DNA of 64,000 nt from Hydra vulgaris (GCF_038396675.1 NC_088934.1:4846001-4910000), one strand, 5' to 3'. Counted from the stretch's first letter, positions 48,720 to 61,302 are shown. A program made the numbers and translations. The notes: generated by a model from the sequence alone, not told the origin.

Positions 48720-51255
48720 ACAATTTTTATTATGATTAAATATAGTATATTATTGTTACTATGATTAAATATAATATTAAATTAGCTTAATTGATATTGA
48801 TATAAATTTTTAAAATTACGCTTAATTTTCACTAATTACTTTTTTCACTCAGTTATCTCTCTTACACTTTAACTTTCTCTCTTCAACTTGCTTTAATTTA
48901 TCTCTTTAGTTTGTTGTAATTTGTTATATTTCTTCTATTTTTTGACGTACAAAAATATAATTCAACCACACCTAACCATACGCTTTACTTTTTAAAGACA
49001 CAGTGTAAAAAATTTGTAGTGTATGCAGGGTCAGACTGGCACTAAGGGACCCTGGGGGAGACAAAAATGGGGTCCTTATAGGTAGCAAAAGATTAAGCAA
49101 AAATATGTTAAACCCTTAATCACATTTCCTTAAAAATAAAATATATTTATTAACATAAATGATATTCTTCAATTTTTCTTATATTAAGTCCAGGTTTTGT
49201 TATCTAACTGAATTATGTGTATCGTATTGTTTTGCTACAATCATTGACGTCAATCGCTTTGTGATGATTCTTTCTTTTCTCATTTCTTTGTAAATTCTTC
49301 CTAATCTTTCTCAGATCTTATCGGCAATTTTTCTAGTCTCGTTATTACGTGAACTTTGATGTTCACTTCTTTAGTGTTTTATTGTCAAAATTTTAAAGAT
49401 TTTTTTGTACTGTTGTGATAACGTGTTTAATAATTTTTAGGTAAAACTTGCATGTAAATTTTATTTCCTTATTTAATTGAGGTTTCAAATATTTCCATTT
49501 TAATCTTCTGGGTCTTGACATACTCTTAAAAGATCTATCCTAGTCTCTCTCTATATTGAAATGATGGTTATTAGTTTTTGGTACGCTAATGAGAACACTA
49601 AATTACAAATCTAAAATGTTGCCGATATAACAAAAGCAGCGGCTATAAAAGAGGGTTTTATAAGTCCGATTATACTTGCTTTCTTTGCAATTTTTTTACT
49701 TTAAATCTTTTATTTATATTTATATTTTCATTTAGATATATTTGGAACAAAAAATTAAAAAAAATTTTTTTTTTTGAAAAAATAATACTTTATGTTATTT
49801 TTAGGTTTCAAATATTGAAATTGTTAAAATTAATTAAGAAATTATTTGCGTACTCCGCATTAATTGTTACGCCGCGTCCTTGTCCTAATCCATATCATGC
49901 CATATATCGCCGCGTCCTAATCCATATCAGGATTAGTTAAGTCGATTTTAATGTTATTTTTAGAAATATAATTATAATATTGTTGTTCGCATCTATTGTT
50001 CATTATCATTTAACATCGATTCAATTTGATTATTGATATCTTTAAAATTGAACCGATATTTTTTATAGTAGCACTTAAATGTTTATTTCTTTTAAGTTTT
50101 TAAACCTTATAATAACCTTGGGGAAAAAATTCACAGAAAAGCTTCTTTTGCGTTTATTTGACACAGTTAAATAATCTTTTCAAATTAATCCGAACACCTG
50201 CATAATGCTGGTGTTCGGATTAATTTGAAATGATTATTTAACTTTATTATTTAACCCACCCCCATCCCCACCAAAATCTGAAAGTCCCAAAAATATCTTA
50301 GAAATTGAGAATCTTTTTTTTTTTAGGAGACACAAATATTATACAAAGTACAAAAATTTTTCAACATAAACCCCCTCTCCCACCAATAAATCCTGTATCC
50401 GTAACTGGTGTTTATACATACAAATATTTGACAAATAAGTGACAAATACAATGAACAAATACAAATACATTAATATAATGAACCTATACAAAGTATATAA
50501 AATATACATACAAAGACAAATATTTCAAAGTAACAAATAAAATGCATGAAAAAAAATCTTAAAAGTTAAAAAATTTCAAGTTAAAGACATATTATTAAAG
50601 AATTTCTTTATAAACTATATTGCGAGTAAAATGTCTTTTATCATTATGTATAATAGTGTATGCAAAAAAAAAAATTTATTCAAAAATAGCGCCATTTTTA
50701 CAGCATTACGGAAATAAGAAGAGTGGTGCTTATATTATAGATTTTCTATATTGAGTTATACATCTCTCACCGCATCTCCTACCCCTCCCCCTCCTCCCTC
50801 CTATGTTTTTTATTAGGAATAGGGAAATAAATAAAAAAGAAAAATAAACATCGAAAACCACTAATTTGGGTATAAACCAAGAATGCGTGGGTATAGGTGT
50901 TGGCTTTGAACACTTCTCAATTAATGACGCCAGATTTTGAACTTTAATGATGGAAAAACAATTTTGGCAAATCTAAAAATTATAATAGATTAAAACAATA
51001 AATATACACAAACATATCTTCCGTTCTTAATGTTAACGCAATTAGTAATATACAATAAATAGTTAATTAAATCTAATAAGATTAAAAAAAAGCTAGTAAG
51101 TTTTTTCTCAACTAGTATATATAGTGTATACTCTACAGTAAAACCTTTCAGATAGCTGGCGTTGAAAACTTAGCAGTGCTGATCCGTGATGTTTTTTAAT
51201 ACAAAGTTTTTTGTTAGGAAATAACTATAGATGAGTTTAATAAGGAGCGGATAGA
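48720..51255. other. AT-rich intergenic sequence with a hAT-like end
   Basis: At 49026 CAGGGTCAGACTGGCACTAA begins like hAT termini (CAGGG); no matching partner end was found. GCCGCGTCC...TAATCCATATCA is duplicated around 49871-49940. A pyrimidine-rich block (CCTACCCCTCCCCCTCCTCC) is at 50778-50797. No gene recognised. Confidence 0.4.
50166..50242. repeat. Long inverted repeat, about 33-bp arms
   Basis: GTTAAATAATC...CAAATTAATCCGAACACC is complementary to GGTGTTCGGATTAATTTG...GATTATTTAAC, with a loop of about 11 nt. Confidence 0.93.
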
Positions 51256-51258
51256 TAC

Positions 51259-51574
<316 letters not shown>

Positions 51575-51578
<4 letters not shown>

Positions 51579-52720
51579 TATCTTTTCATGTAAGCCACTT
51601 TATTAAGTTATAGATAAAACTATATAAGTTTATCACTGTAATCGGTTGAAATTCGGACGATATTTAAATTAAAAGTTATAAAACGTTAAAAGGAGAACAA
51701 AACTATAAACAGAAAATAGGAAAGTGGTGGAAAATAAATATTTAATGGCAAAACGAAGCAAAACTAATAGTTGACTCGATTCCTCGATATCAAACTCAGT
51801 CGCAACATGATTCAACTTGTTTAAATGAAGTTTTTCATTCAAAGAATATTGGAAAACGAAAAACTTTTCAGAAGAAAAAAACTTGATGGAGAAATAAAGG
51901 CAGTTAGACCAACTTCAGACCAACTAATATTTTTCTTAAACTAGCAACGAAAAAAAAAACTGCGGATTATATGGTAAATCTGCAATATAAACGATAAAAA
52001 AAGATCACCCAATGTTTCCAGGTTACCAATACTATTTTCAGTTAAAACGATATAATATATTTGTTTCGATTGTAAGTTCTCTTTATGGCAGGCTGTATGG
52101 GTTTTTGGCTTTAAAACCCATACAGCCTGTATGAAAAAGAGTCGTTGAACCTTATTGGACAATAGAGAAGAAATTACTCAGATAAAGAGGAATACTGAGG
52201 AAAAGAAGAAAATGTGTAAATAATATTAAACATTTCCAAGATTTATGGATTTAATATACAAAAAAAAATGACACATTTTTTGTAAAGTACTCCTCATTAA
52301 ACCCACAAATTGTGGGTTTAATGAGGAGTACTTTACAAAAAAATGAAATTACTTGCGTGTCGTAAAGTTGAAGCCTTATTATTATTTTTTTTTTTACTAA
52401 AATAAAAACTAAAAATTTCACTAGGTGGTGACGTTAATAGGAAGTTAATGGCTCTTCTATAGGCTGCTCATTAAAAAATTGTATAGAGACCATGAAATTG
52501 CCATTTTTGTTTAGTTGTGAAGCTTTTATTGTTTACCGCTGCCGCGTTATAACATTTATGTATGTAAATAAGCTCTGCTACAGATATAGGTAAGCTATTT
52601 CGCTTTTCTTTAACATTTATAAGTAACTTACTTTAAGTACCTATTACCAAAAAATTGGTTCTAGTTATTGCTTTCCTTCATGGCAAAAAGAAAAGAATAT
52701 TTTTAAGTTTTTTAACATTT
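51575..52720. other. Intergenic sequence with two long hairpins
   Basis: CAGGCTGTATGGGTTT and its complement form a hairpin at 52089-52129. The 52276-52342 palindrome is listed separately. The minus-strand open stretch at 51941-52162 overlaps the first hairpin and is not a credible gene. Confidence 0.5.
52276..52342. repeat. Loop-free palindrome, about 33-bp arms
   Basis: TTTTTTGTAAAGTACTCCTC...ACCCACAA is followed by a single A and then its exact complement. Only the outermost T/A run length differs. Confidence 0.95.
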
Positions 52721-52729
52721 TAAGGGAGC

Positions 52730-53540
52730 AACAGGAAAATAAATTTCCTGCTTCTTCAATCTACAATGAATATGAGTCAGGTCTGTCCACTGTTCCTTAT
52801 AAGCTACCCATAAATCTCAGTCTTACAGGGTCTAGAAGATTTTCTAAAACTGTTTTAGCAGAGAAAGGGATAAATCTAACTATAACTTGTTGCATTGGTG
52901 CTATTGGCTTTTACCTGCCACCTTTTAATATATCTGTAGGGATAACGGCTGAATCAGCAATAAAACCTTTTTAATTATTTTCGAGGCACTTTTATTTAGA
53001 CGTAAAACAAAGTAAAAAATCTCCTGCTCTATTGATTATTGACAATCACAAATCTCACTTAATTTTGTAAGCTATATTATATTCCAGAGAAAAAAACATC
53101 ATCATGTTTGGGTTGCCGCTCCAAACATCACATCGTCTCCAGTCTCTTGATGTGTCATTTTTTGGCCCATTAAAAATTTACTACAGCCAAGCATGTGACA
53201 GCTTTATGGTAACTCATCGAGGAAAACCTATAATAGACAAAAATATTGGTGATCTTTTATGCACCGCTTTTATTATACTAGCTACTGTTAAAAATTGCCG
53301 TTAATTGGTTTAAAGAATGTGGAAAAGAACTTTCAAAACCCACTTGTGTTTAGCAAACATAACTTTGCTGCTGCAAAAACTGCTTAACATGATGTTGTTG
53401 GTAATGAAACTGAGAAAAATAATGCTAATCCTCAGACTCAATCAGAATTAGAAAATACTAATTCCAATGCACAAAGAAGTCAGTTAGTGATTTTGATTTA
53501 AAACTATTGCCTAAAGCAAAAGAACGAGAGAAAAAGCGTG
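52730..53540 (+). pseudogene. Pogo/Tigger-like DDE_1 transposase, broken copy 2
   Basis: Plus-strand frames read IYNEYESGLSTVPYKLPINL, TVLAEKGINLTITCCIGAIG, FYLPPFNISVG, ALLIIDNHKSHL, MFGLPLQTSHRLQSLDVSFF and GPLKIYYSQAC. This is the DDE_1 domain of pogo/Tigger/Jerky-type transposases with its LPxHTSHxLQPLDV block. The first catalytic Asp (NVDETG) reads NEYESG, so it is Tyr. The second (LIIDNH) and third (LDVSFFG) are present. Stops near 52972 and 53067 and a frame change near 53098 break it. A palindromic GTCATCTTGCCC sequence 60 bp downstream may be a terminus. No N-terminal HTH domain was found. Confidence 0.75.
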
Positions 53541-53596
53541 AAAATGAGCTCAAGCATTCTTACAAGTACACACATAAAATATGTTTCACTTTTAGT

Positions 53597-53678
53597 GTTG
53601 TCATCTTGCCCGGAGGTCAAAGTCATCTTGCCCCAGTACTGGGGTAAGATAAATATGACCTTGGGGCAAGATGACAAC
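53597..53678. repeat. Nested palindrome of GTCATCTTGCCC motifs
   Basis: GTTGTCATCTTGCCC opens the structure and GGGCAAGATGACAAC closes it. Inside, a second pair (GTCATCTTGCCCC and GGGGTAAGAT) surrounds AGTACT. Thus four copies of one motif lie in 82 bp, two in each orientation. Similar GGGGCAAGATGA ends are typical of pogo/Tigger-like elements (memory-level statement). Confidence 0.8.
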
Positions 53679-53689
53679 AATTTTAGAGG

Positions 53690-55078
53690 AAATGCAATTT
53701 AAAAATCATCCGAATTTCAACCGATCATATTAATTTTATTAAATGTAATCTTTGCATTTCAAAGTATTATTTATACAATTTAGTGTTAATTAAAACTAGT
53801 TAATTAAAAAATATTTATATTCTTTTAAGTCAGTTTTATGAAGCAGGTTGTTCGAGATGAGGCAAGTTGTTCTAAGATTGGGCAAGCTGTTACGAACAAT
53901 TATCAAAACAATGCAAAAACATTTTTGATAATTATTTGCCTACATTAAAATATTATCAACATTAAAAACAAACACTTTAAAAAACTAATATTAAAAATGC
54001 CACTTTTATATTGATTTTAAATTATTAATTATTTTGTGTTAATACATTACTATAATAAATATTTATAACATATACATTATATGACAAATATTTATAACCT
54101 ATACATTACTATAACAAATATTTATAATATATACATTACTATAACAAATATCTATAATATATACATTACTATAACACATAATAGATTATAACATATGATG
54201 AATTTAATTTTTAATAGTAATTTAATTTCAAGCAAAGCAATAGCAGAGAACCCGCGAGATATTAACAGCGTATATAAAATTGATTTAATTTTTAATATAG
54301 TTTTATATCGGTTATTGAGTCGTTGAATTTGACATTGGTAGTCTCTATTTCGCTATTTAGACACCAATTTCGACGGTATCCTTCACGTCTGCTCATTGAA
54401 AATTATTTATTTTCTTACGAGACGACCTACCTAAACCCAAACTCTCAGTTAATAAAAATACACATACTGCACCAATTTCTATTATCAATCTCTATTCAGT
54501 TGATGGATGTACACTCCCTTTCCCCGCTTGACTATCACGAGTTAGCGAACGTGAAGAACCTACTTTTGCCAACATTTGACATCAATTTTAAAAGTTCAAA
54601 ATGACGGGCATTTTTTAAAGCAATTTGTCGAATAGTTATTGAACCAAAAAAAACTTTAATTAAAAGATACAAACATTTGTTCTTTTTAGAGGTTTTTCTT
54701 GACATATTGTTTACTATTAATACTTTGATTGTTAATTAAAACCAACCAAATGCATATAAAAAATGAGCTGAATGTTTATTTGTTGATTACTAAATATTAT
54801 ATTTTATTAGTTTTAATCATGTTACTAAAACCATTAAAATACACATAGAATATTTGTTTATAAATCATGTACAAGTTTTATTTAATGTTGTTTGCATAAA
54901 TTAGTTAGTGTCATGATTGGTTCTCATGATTACAATATTCAATAAAAAAAAAAAATTCAAAATGAAATTTTTTTAGCATTAAAATTTAAAAACGAAATTG
55001 AATACAGCATATTGAGATTTTCTGAATTTTTAAAAAATTTTAGTTTTACATGTACACCAGCTTACAAAAGAAAGTGGA
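53690..55078. other. AT-rich sequence upstream of the VCBS-repeat gene
   Basis: It contains a tandem repeat of about 30-33 bp at 54040-54178 (CATTACTATAACAAATATTT and following, four to five imperfect units). The open stretch 54323-54604 (RYPSRLLIENYLFSYETTYL) has no recognisable domain. No TATA box was seen at a useful distance before 55079. Confidence 0.5.
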
Positions 55079-58000
55079 ATGAATCGCTGCTTTACTGTCA
55101 TTTTTTTAGTTGTTTTTTTAACGGGCATTTATTGTAATAGCATCCAAACAAGACTAGACAAATTTGCACGTTCTACTACGCAAACTGTGCAAAAGTTTAC
55201 CGATAATATAGGAAATGAGTGGAATAGAAATTCCGATATCAATAAATTAGAAGTATTGCAAAATGATGTACTCTATTTGGAACATTATAAAACCTGTCAA
55301 CAACCAAATAACGTAAACAGTTTCGTAAAAAACACTTCTAATATAACATTTGAAGAAGTTGCTCAGGTATTATTTTTTTGTTACTCTTTATTATTATAAC
55401 ATATATCAATGTATGCGTCCGCACGCGCGCGCGTTTGTGTCAGTGTGTTTAGGTAACGGGTCGTTAAAGCGAAAAGTTTAAAAGCGATGTTATAGCGAAG
55501 TTCTCTTTGTTTCCTTTTTCAAAATCATACAGCCTGGTTTTTATCTTCATTTTTAAAAACGTTGCATTTAAACAACTTTTTATTAATAATTTAAACAAAT
55601 GTTTTATCAACAATTTTATATTATTAATTTTATTACTTTTTATTAAAACTTTTTTTAATGGTTTTTTTAATTTGGCTTATGTAAACTAACCATGAGCGAA
55701 ACTAGGTTTTTTCAAACCGAGACGAGACCGAGACGAGAAGTTAGTACTTCTCGTGAGACCGAGAACGAGACGAGACGAGAAATTTAACAATTTTTAAAAA
55801 CAAATTTATTAAAATCCAAGTAAAAAAAAAAAATGTAAACATGGTTATGACAAATAGATACAAATGACATTTGTCAAATGTAAACAACTTTTTCAAATAT
55901 TAATTCAGAATTTTTTTGCCAAACTTTTTCAACAAGACAATGTTTTCTCAGATTAAGATGATTTGTTCTACTTTTTCTGGGTGTAAGTTGTGTCTGGATG
56001 ATCGGAAGACATTTCCACCTGAGCTAAAAACTCTCTCTGATTTAGTTGAACTTGCTAGAATAGCTAAAATTTGTCTAGCTAATGAAGAGAGTTCTGGCAA
56101 TGTATTTGAATGCAATTTCCACCAATCAAGAATCGGAAAGTCTTTTTTGGCATCAGGGAGATATTCATACTGGCACATTTCGCTCAAAATAGAATTCAGT
56201 TCAGATGTTGGCTATTGTGTTTCAAGTCTGACGTTTAACTTGCGCTTCAGTTTTGAATTAGGGGAAAAATCTGCCTAAAAGGACTCTGGCAACAGGTTGG
56301 CACTCAACATTATCCTTAACCTGTGAGGCTAACCATTCTTTTGTTGTTTGAAATTTTTTGAAGAGCTTCAAGTGAAGTCCCTTTAAAGCAGGATTTAAGT
56401 AGTTTGCTGCAACACTCAATAAGTTTCCAGTGTGACAAAGAGGAAATCTTTTCTTAACGCAGGATTTCAAGTTTTTTGCATACAAGACATCGTAGCCATT
56501 TTTTCCATCCGTTTCAATAAATTGATCAATTTTGTCACGGATTAAATAAAGAGAATCGGCGACAATGTTAATTGTTGGAATAGACTTAGCCGACCACGTT
56601 TCTGTAGCTTCTTTAAGTGGTGCCAAAATTTCTACTGCTCCCTCGATTGATTTCCACTGTGATGCACCGATGGTCTTTGAAGAAAAAATATCTTCATTTG
56701 CACATAAGCTGATAATTGCACTCTTTAGCTGCAGGACAGAAGCCATGCAATCCAGTTCACTATTCCATCTTGTGTCAACAGATTAGCGTAACTGTCTAAA
56801 ACTGATTCCTTGAGCGTCTGATTCTGATTCAAGCAATTCAGCAGCAACTGTTGACTAGTGAGTTAAAGAAGCCAAATCTTTGCATGTTTGCAACGCATCA
56901 TCCATTCCAGCAGTCATTCCAAGTCTCGAACTGCACATTGCAGTTCGATTGCTTTTTAGATTTGGCGCAATCTCCGTTATTATGCTCTTCATTCCAGCTT
57001 GAACTTCTCTTGACCGAATTGAAAGCTTTCTTGAATATGTTGTTCTGTGATGAAGGCTCAGTTTAGGGTTTGCAATGTCAAACAATTACTTGAAACCTCT
57101 TCCTTCGACTGTTGAAAAGGATGCCAGATCAGTGCAAAAGTAATCCAGCATTGCAGAGTCAAACTGTTTTTGAATGGAATTGTCTTTGTCATATTTAGAC
57201 TTTGTTTCAAACATTTTGACCATAGTTCGTTGTTTCTTCTTAGGAGGAGGAAGAAGAGAGTCGTCAATTTTTTCAGAATACTTAACGTAATCTTGGCTGT
57301 GTTTTTTTTCGAGGTGACGATGAAGTCCGCTTGTGTTTCCATTTTTTGTTTTCAAAGACTTTTTACACGCCTTGCATTCAGCACCGTCACTTGTTTTTTA
57401 AAAATATCTCCAGATTTTGTTTTTTCTTGGTGACATTTTTGATCGTTGAAATGAGGCAAGAATATTTCTTTTCAATATGAACAATATGTGTCAAATTGAA
57501 TTCCACTGGTAAACTAATGAAATTAAGTCGAAAGTGCACCATTTTATACAAAAAGTTTTTGTATTTAAAATCTAATTAAAAATATTTAAAATCTAATTAA
57601 AATTTCTTAATTAGATTTAAAAAAAAAATCTAATTAAAAAATCTAATTAAAAATCTAATTAAAAATGTAATTTGTTTTTGTCAAAAACAAATTAAATTTT
57701 TAATTAGATTTATTAAAATTACCGAGTCAAAATACGAATTAATTAAAAAAACAAATTATTAGGCATTTCGTAAATTATAATAATTTTTAATTTGGAAAAT
57801 AATATAATATTTAAGTCTCGTTCTACTTCTCGCGAGAATTTTCTATTTCTCGTTTCTCACGAGAAGTCCCATTTCTCACGAAAAACGAGAACGAGACGAG
57901 ATCTCGCTCATGGTTAATGTAAACCAGTAACTTTTTTGCTTTAAAGTTAACGACCATGCACCGTTTTTATTATGTTTTATTTGAAAACGAAACCGAAACC

Positions 58001-60254
58001 TTTTTAAAAATTAAATTTATTTAAGTAAGTTTTCGTTAGGTAATTTTAAACACATGAAAATTATCCATAAAGAACCTGTTTAGTTACCTCTTTAAATTAT
58101 ATATCTATTTACTGCACTTTTTGTTTATTTTTATATGTTTAGTTATTTTTAATCTCTTTAATTTACGTTTTTGGTATTTTAAATTGCACAGAGTGTAATA
58201 AAGTGATTTACTGTAGCTAATTACGTATCTACCGTAGCCATCGTAATAACAACTACTATAACAATAATTAAAGAATTAAGTAATTATTAGATTTCAACTA
58301 ATAAATTAAAAAGAATATATAAAATTTAATTTAAATAATTGGATTAAAACATTAAATAATATATTACTTTAAATACAATTTGTAAATTTTATTTAAAAAA
58401 ACAGTGCTATTCTTACCCCTAACTTATTTCTATTATATTCTTTAATTCATTTCAAGAGGTTTTTTGAGAAATTTTTATGAATCAATAACTTATTGATTCA
58501 TAAAAATTTCTCAAAAAACTTCTTGAAATGCATTAACCACTGCTGTCAAACCGGGTTATTTTGAGTAATTTCAGCAAACTTTATTAATAGTTCCACCTTA
58601 TTGAATAAGGTGGAACTTTTAATAAAGTTTGCTAAAATTGCTCAAAATAACCCTGTAGTAGTGGTAATCAAAACTGTCAAACAGGACAGTTTAATTATTA
58701 TCACTATGTTTGTTCAATAGTTTTGTGTATAAATAAAATATTTAGAAAATTATTTTTATAATAAAAAAATATAATTTTAACACTAAATTAAAAAAAAATT
58801 TAAGAAAATATATTTATTTTTGATTAAAAACAGTAATAATGATATACATAAATTTTAAAAGTTTGTTTTTTAGATTTCAAATTTTCATCTAAAACCATTC
58901 TTTCTTTTCTTTTTATAATTTTTTCCTTTTTTTAAGAATCATGCAATTTTTTAGAACCTGGATAGAGAAAATTTATAAAAAAAAATGTTTATTTATTTAG
59001 TATCTGTTTGTGTTATACATAAGACAAACATATTTTTCTTTTTTTAGAAGGTTGGATTTAATAAAGTTCACCGCAAAGGTCCTCCACTCCGACCAGATTG
59101 TAGGTTTGATTATGTTTTACTTTCAAAAGAACTAAATATTACAAATCGGTTATATGGAGAATTATGCTTAATGGAGATGCTAACTGGTGGTGCTGCTGTA
59201 GGTGACTATGATAATGATGGTTTCCAGGATGTTTTTTATACTATAGCTACAGAGAGAAGTGTGCTCTATCGCAATAATGGCAAGTTCTTTTATATTATTT
59301 AATTAAAAATGTAAATTTCTTAACAGTTTTTAGAAAATATTCTTGTTGAATTTTATGCTACAAGTTAAAAAAACACACCAAATGTTTAAAGGTCATAGTT
59401 TAATCATGTGCTAGTTCAAATTTTGGAACTGGGTAAACATAACATATGGGTAAAAATATTGATTAAAAAGTATATTTTTAAATCAAAATTTATATCAATG
59501 TTTTTATTTTTCCTAGTTCAAAAAGTAGTAAGGGTTTGTTAAATGATCTTATCGTTTTATGTGATTTTTTTTGGGTAAAATAATAGAGTGAAGTAATTAA
59601 AAATATTTTTGAATATATGCAAATAGATTTTTGATTGTTTCACTTTATTTTTATTTATTTACAACTGTAAACAAATTTAAGTATTAAATATTTTAGATTT
59701 TCAAAATAAGTTATTGATGTTATTATTAAGTTAATTTAAAATTTTTTGTAGTTTTTCAAAAGAATTTATTTTGTTTTTTGAGTTTTTTTTGTATTAAATA
59801 TCACAGGGGATGGTACATTTACTGATGTTACATATTCTGCAAATGTTGGCCCTGCTTTGTATGGCAATGGTGTAGGCTGGATTGATGTTGATGCGGATGG
59901 TGATCTAGATCTTTATGTTACAACAGTAGGTGACAGTCGGCATTACTTGTACATAAATCAGGGAGGGAGATTTACTGAAGAAGCTCTAATTAGAGGAGTA
60001 TCTATGCAGTTTCCAAACATGCGCAATTTAGCTGGAATGACACCTACATTTGGTGACTTTGATTTGGATGGATATATTGATATTTATGTTTCAGAATGGA
60101 TTTTCCATTTTTATGGAGAGGTAAAGTAGAAAAAAGAAAACATAAAAAAAAAAACATTTTTAACAAATCAGATTTTTTTAAATATTTTTTTAATTAAAAA
60201 TTATTAGGTGACTGCCAATCGACTTTTACGTAATCTAGGAAAAGAAAAACCTGG
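55079..60254 (+). CDS. Secreted VCBS/FG-GAP repeat protein, CRTAC1/ASPIC-like, 3'-incomplete, 4 exons visible
   Basis: Exons are 55079-55366, 59048-59279, 59807-60120 and 60208-60254. Junction phases (0, 1, 0) agree. They encode about 293 residues; the rest lies beyond or was not found. Residues 1-19 (MNRCFTVIFLVVFLTGIYC) form a signal peptide. From residue 140 on come FG-GAP/VCBS blocks GGAAVGDYDNDGFQD, GNGVGWIDVDADGDLDLYVT and PTFGDFDLDGYIDIYVSEW. Each carries a DxDxDG calcium-binding loop and together they should form a beta-propeller. NNGDGTFTDVTYSANVG and NRLLRNLG are typical of CRTAC1-like extracellular proteins; the partner is unknown. The second intron uses a GC donor (GCAAGT at 59280) with a normal AG acceptor. 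Intron 1 holds a hAT element and two palindromes; the intron after 60254 starts with a mariner insertion. No stops in the exons, so I take it as functional. Confidence 0.85.
55687..57916 (-). mobile_element. hAT element, 2230 bp, internally deleted, with 8-bp target duplication
   Basis: The ends are TAACCATGAGCGAAAC at the left and CTCGCTCATGGTTA at the right. Exactly outside both is ATGTAAAC (55679-55686 and 57917-57924), the 8-bp duplication expected of hAT elements. Subterminal CGAGACGAGA motifs repeat at both ends. The element lies in intron 1 of the VCBS-repeat gene, antisense to it. Confidence 0.93.
55948..57436 (-). pseudogene. BED-finger hAT transposase lacking its catalytic core
   Basis: It starts at the ATG at 57436 (MSPRKNKIWRYF, then a stop). 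A BED zinc finger follows: CKACKKSLKTK, GLHRHLEKKH. Then SAMLDYFCTDLASFSTVEGR, NPKLSLHHRTTYSRKL, DALQTCKDLAS, VDTRWNSELDC, LAPLKEATETWSAK, AANYLNPALKGLHL and the C-terminal dimerisation domain DFPILDWWKLHSNTLPELSS, SSTKSERVFSSGGNV. The stretch between KLSIRSREVQAGMKS and the CxxH-like region is far too short, so the first catalytic Asp and the TDN motif are deleted. Stops (57400, 57060, 56853) and a shift near 56258 add to this. It may still be mobilised in trans because the ends are intact. Confidence 0.8.
58448..58530. repeat. Intronic inverted repeat, 40-bp arms
   Basis: CATTTCAAGAGGTTTTTTGA continues to ATCAATA, a 3-nt loop, then the complement ending CTTCTTGAAATG. One or two mismatches. 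It lies in intron 1 of the VCBS-repeat gene. Confidence 0.95.
58532..58668. mobile_element. Intronic palindromic MITE, about 66-bp arms
   Basis: ATTAACCACTGCTGTCAAAC ... CAAACTTTATTAATAGTTCC and the complementary ... GTAGTAGTGGTAAT meet at CCACCTTATTGAATAAGGTGG. A few mismatches are spread along the arms. It starts 2 bp after the preceding inverted repeat. Confidence 0.9.
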
Positions 60255-60272
60255 GTTAGTATTTTTCTACTA

Positions 60273-61302
60273 CCTAGGTTGTTAGGAAAGTTCGTAGAAC
60301 TCCCCTATAAAAAAAAAAAAGTTTTTTTTAATTTTATTTTATTAAATGTTCAAAATAATGTCCATCATTATCTATACAAAGTTGCATTTATGCTCTTTTT
60401 TTATACTCTTCTTTGGGTATACTTAGAAGTAGTTTTGTTATGCAAGTCGAATAGCCAATAATAAGATGGAGATAAAGTTTGGTGAGTATGGTGGGTGGCG
60501 AATTATTGTAATTCTAGCTTGGTTTAGACTATTTGTGATGGTTTGAGTCACATGGGCTCAAGGGTTATCATGGAGAAATTTTAAATTTTGAGTGCCTGTT
60601 TAGGTCTTTGCTTATTTATTTTGCATATAAGAGGTTTCAAACAATTTTTTATATAATATTCGCTAGTAATAGTGTCTCCCTTTTCAACTTAACCCAAATG
60701 AACAACACCTGTTTTTTTGAAGATGTAGAACATATTTTTTGGCTAAAACCTGTCACATCTTATTACAGTTCTTGGACTTTCACCTTCACCGACCCAACTA
60801 GTGTTAGTCAACTTTTGTCCAACTTGTCTCAAATAAAACCACGACTCATCCCCTGTAGTAATATTACATAGTCTCCATGGATCGTTTCTGAAAAGGGCAA
60901 AATTTTCCTTACATGCCTAAACTCTATTCTTTTTTTTTTAATTTTCTTCAATAATGGTTTGAGGGTGCCCTGAACAAGGATTATCTTCCAAGCTCTCTCT
61001 ACCATCTTTAAATAAAGTAGCCCACTTGGCAACTGTTCTATATTTTGGAGCTTGGTCACCATGAACTAAAACCAATTCATCGGTTATGGTTGTGCTGAAA
61101 CTAGAGCATGGATTTTAGTATATGCTTGATATTCAAATTTTTCAATTTTTTTCTTTTAAATGGATATAATAAAATTCAAATTATTTTAAAAAATACTTAA
61201 AATGTTCATAATTAAAAACAGTTTAAGATAAATATTTAATTTACTTCCTGTCTCATTGTATCTTTATAGATGGAGTTCTATGAACTTCTCTAACAACCTA
61301 AG
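60273..61302 (-). mobile_element. Mariner-type element, 1030 bp, with degenerate transposase
   Basis: Inverted ends of about 28 bp (CTAGGTTGTTAGGAAAGTTC on the left; its near-complement GAACTTCTCTAACAACCTAA on the right) are bounded by TA on both sides (60271-60272 and 61303-61304). The minus strand encodes a mariner transposase relic: RTVAKWATLFKDGRESLEDN, TGDESWFYLRQVGQK, GVVHLG, GDTITSEYYIKNCLKPL, and a region matching HDNxxAHVT, then SPNLSPSYYWLF. GDESWF retains the first Asp. The third Asp (expected PSD or PCD before YW/FW) reads Tyr, and there are several stops and shifts. The element begins 18 bp after a splice donor of the VCBS-repeat gene. Confidence 0.9.

Noticed and set aside
55916..56278. 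120-codon plus-strand open frame in intron 1
   Set aside because: It is antisense to the hAT dimerisation domain, which is clearly recognisable on the minus strand.
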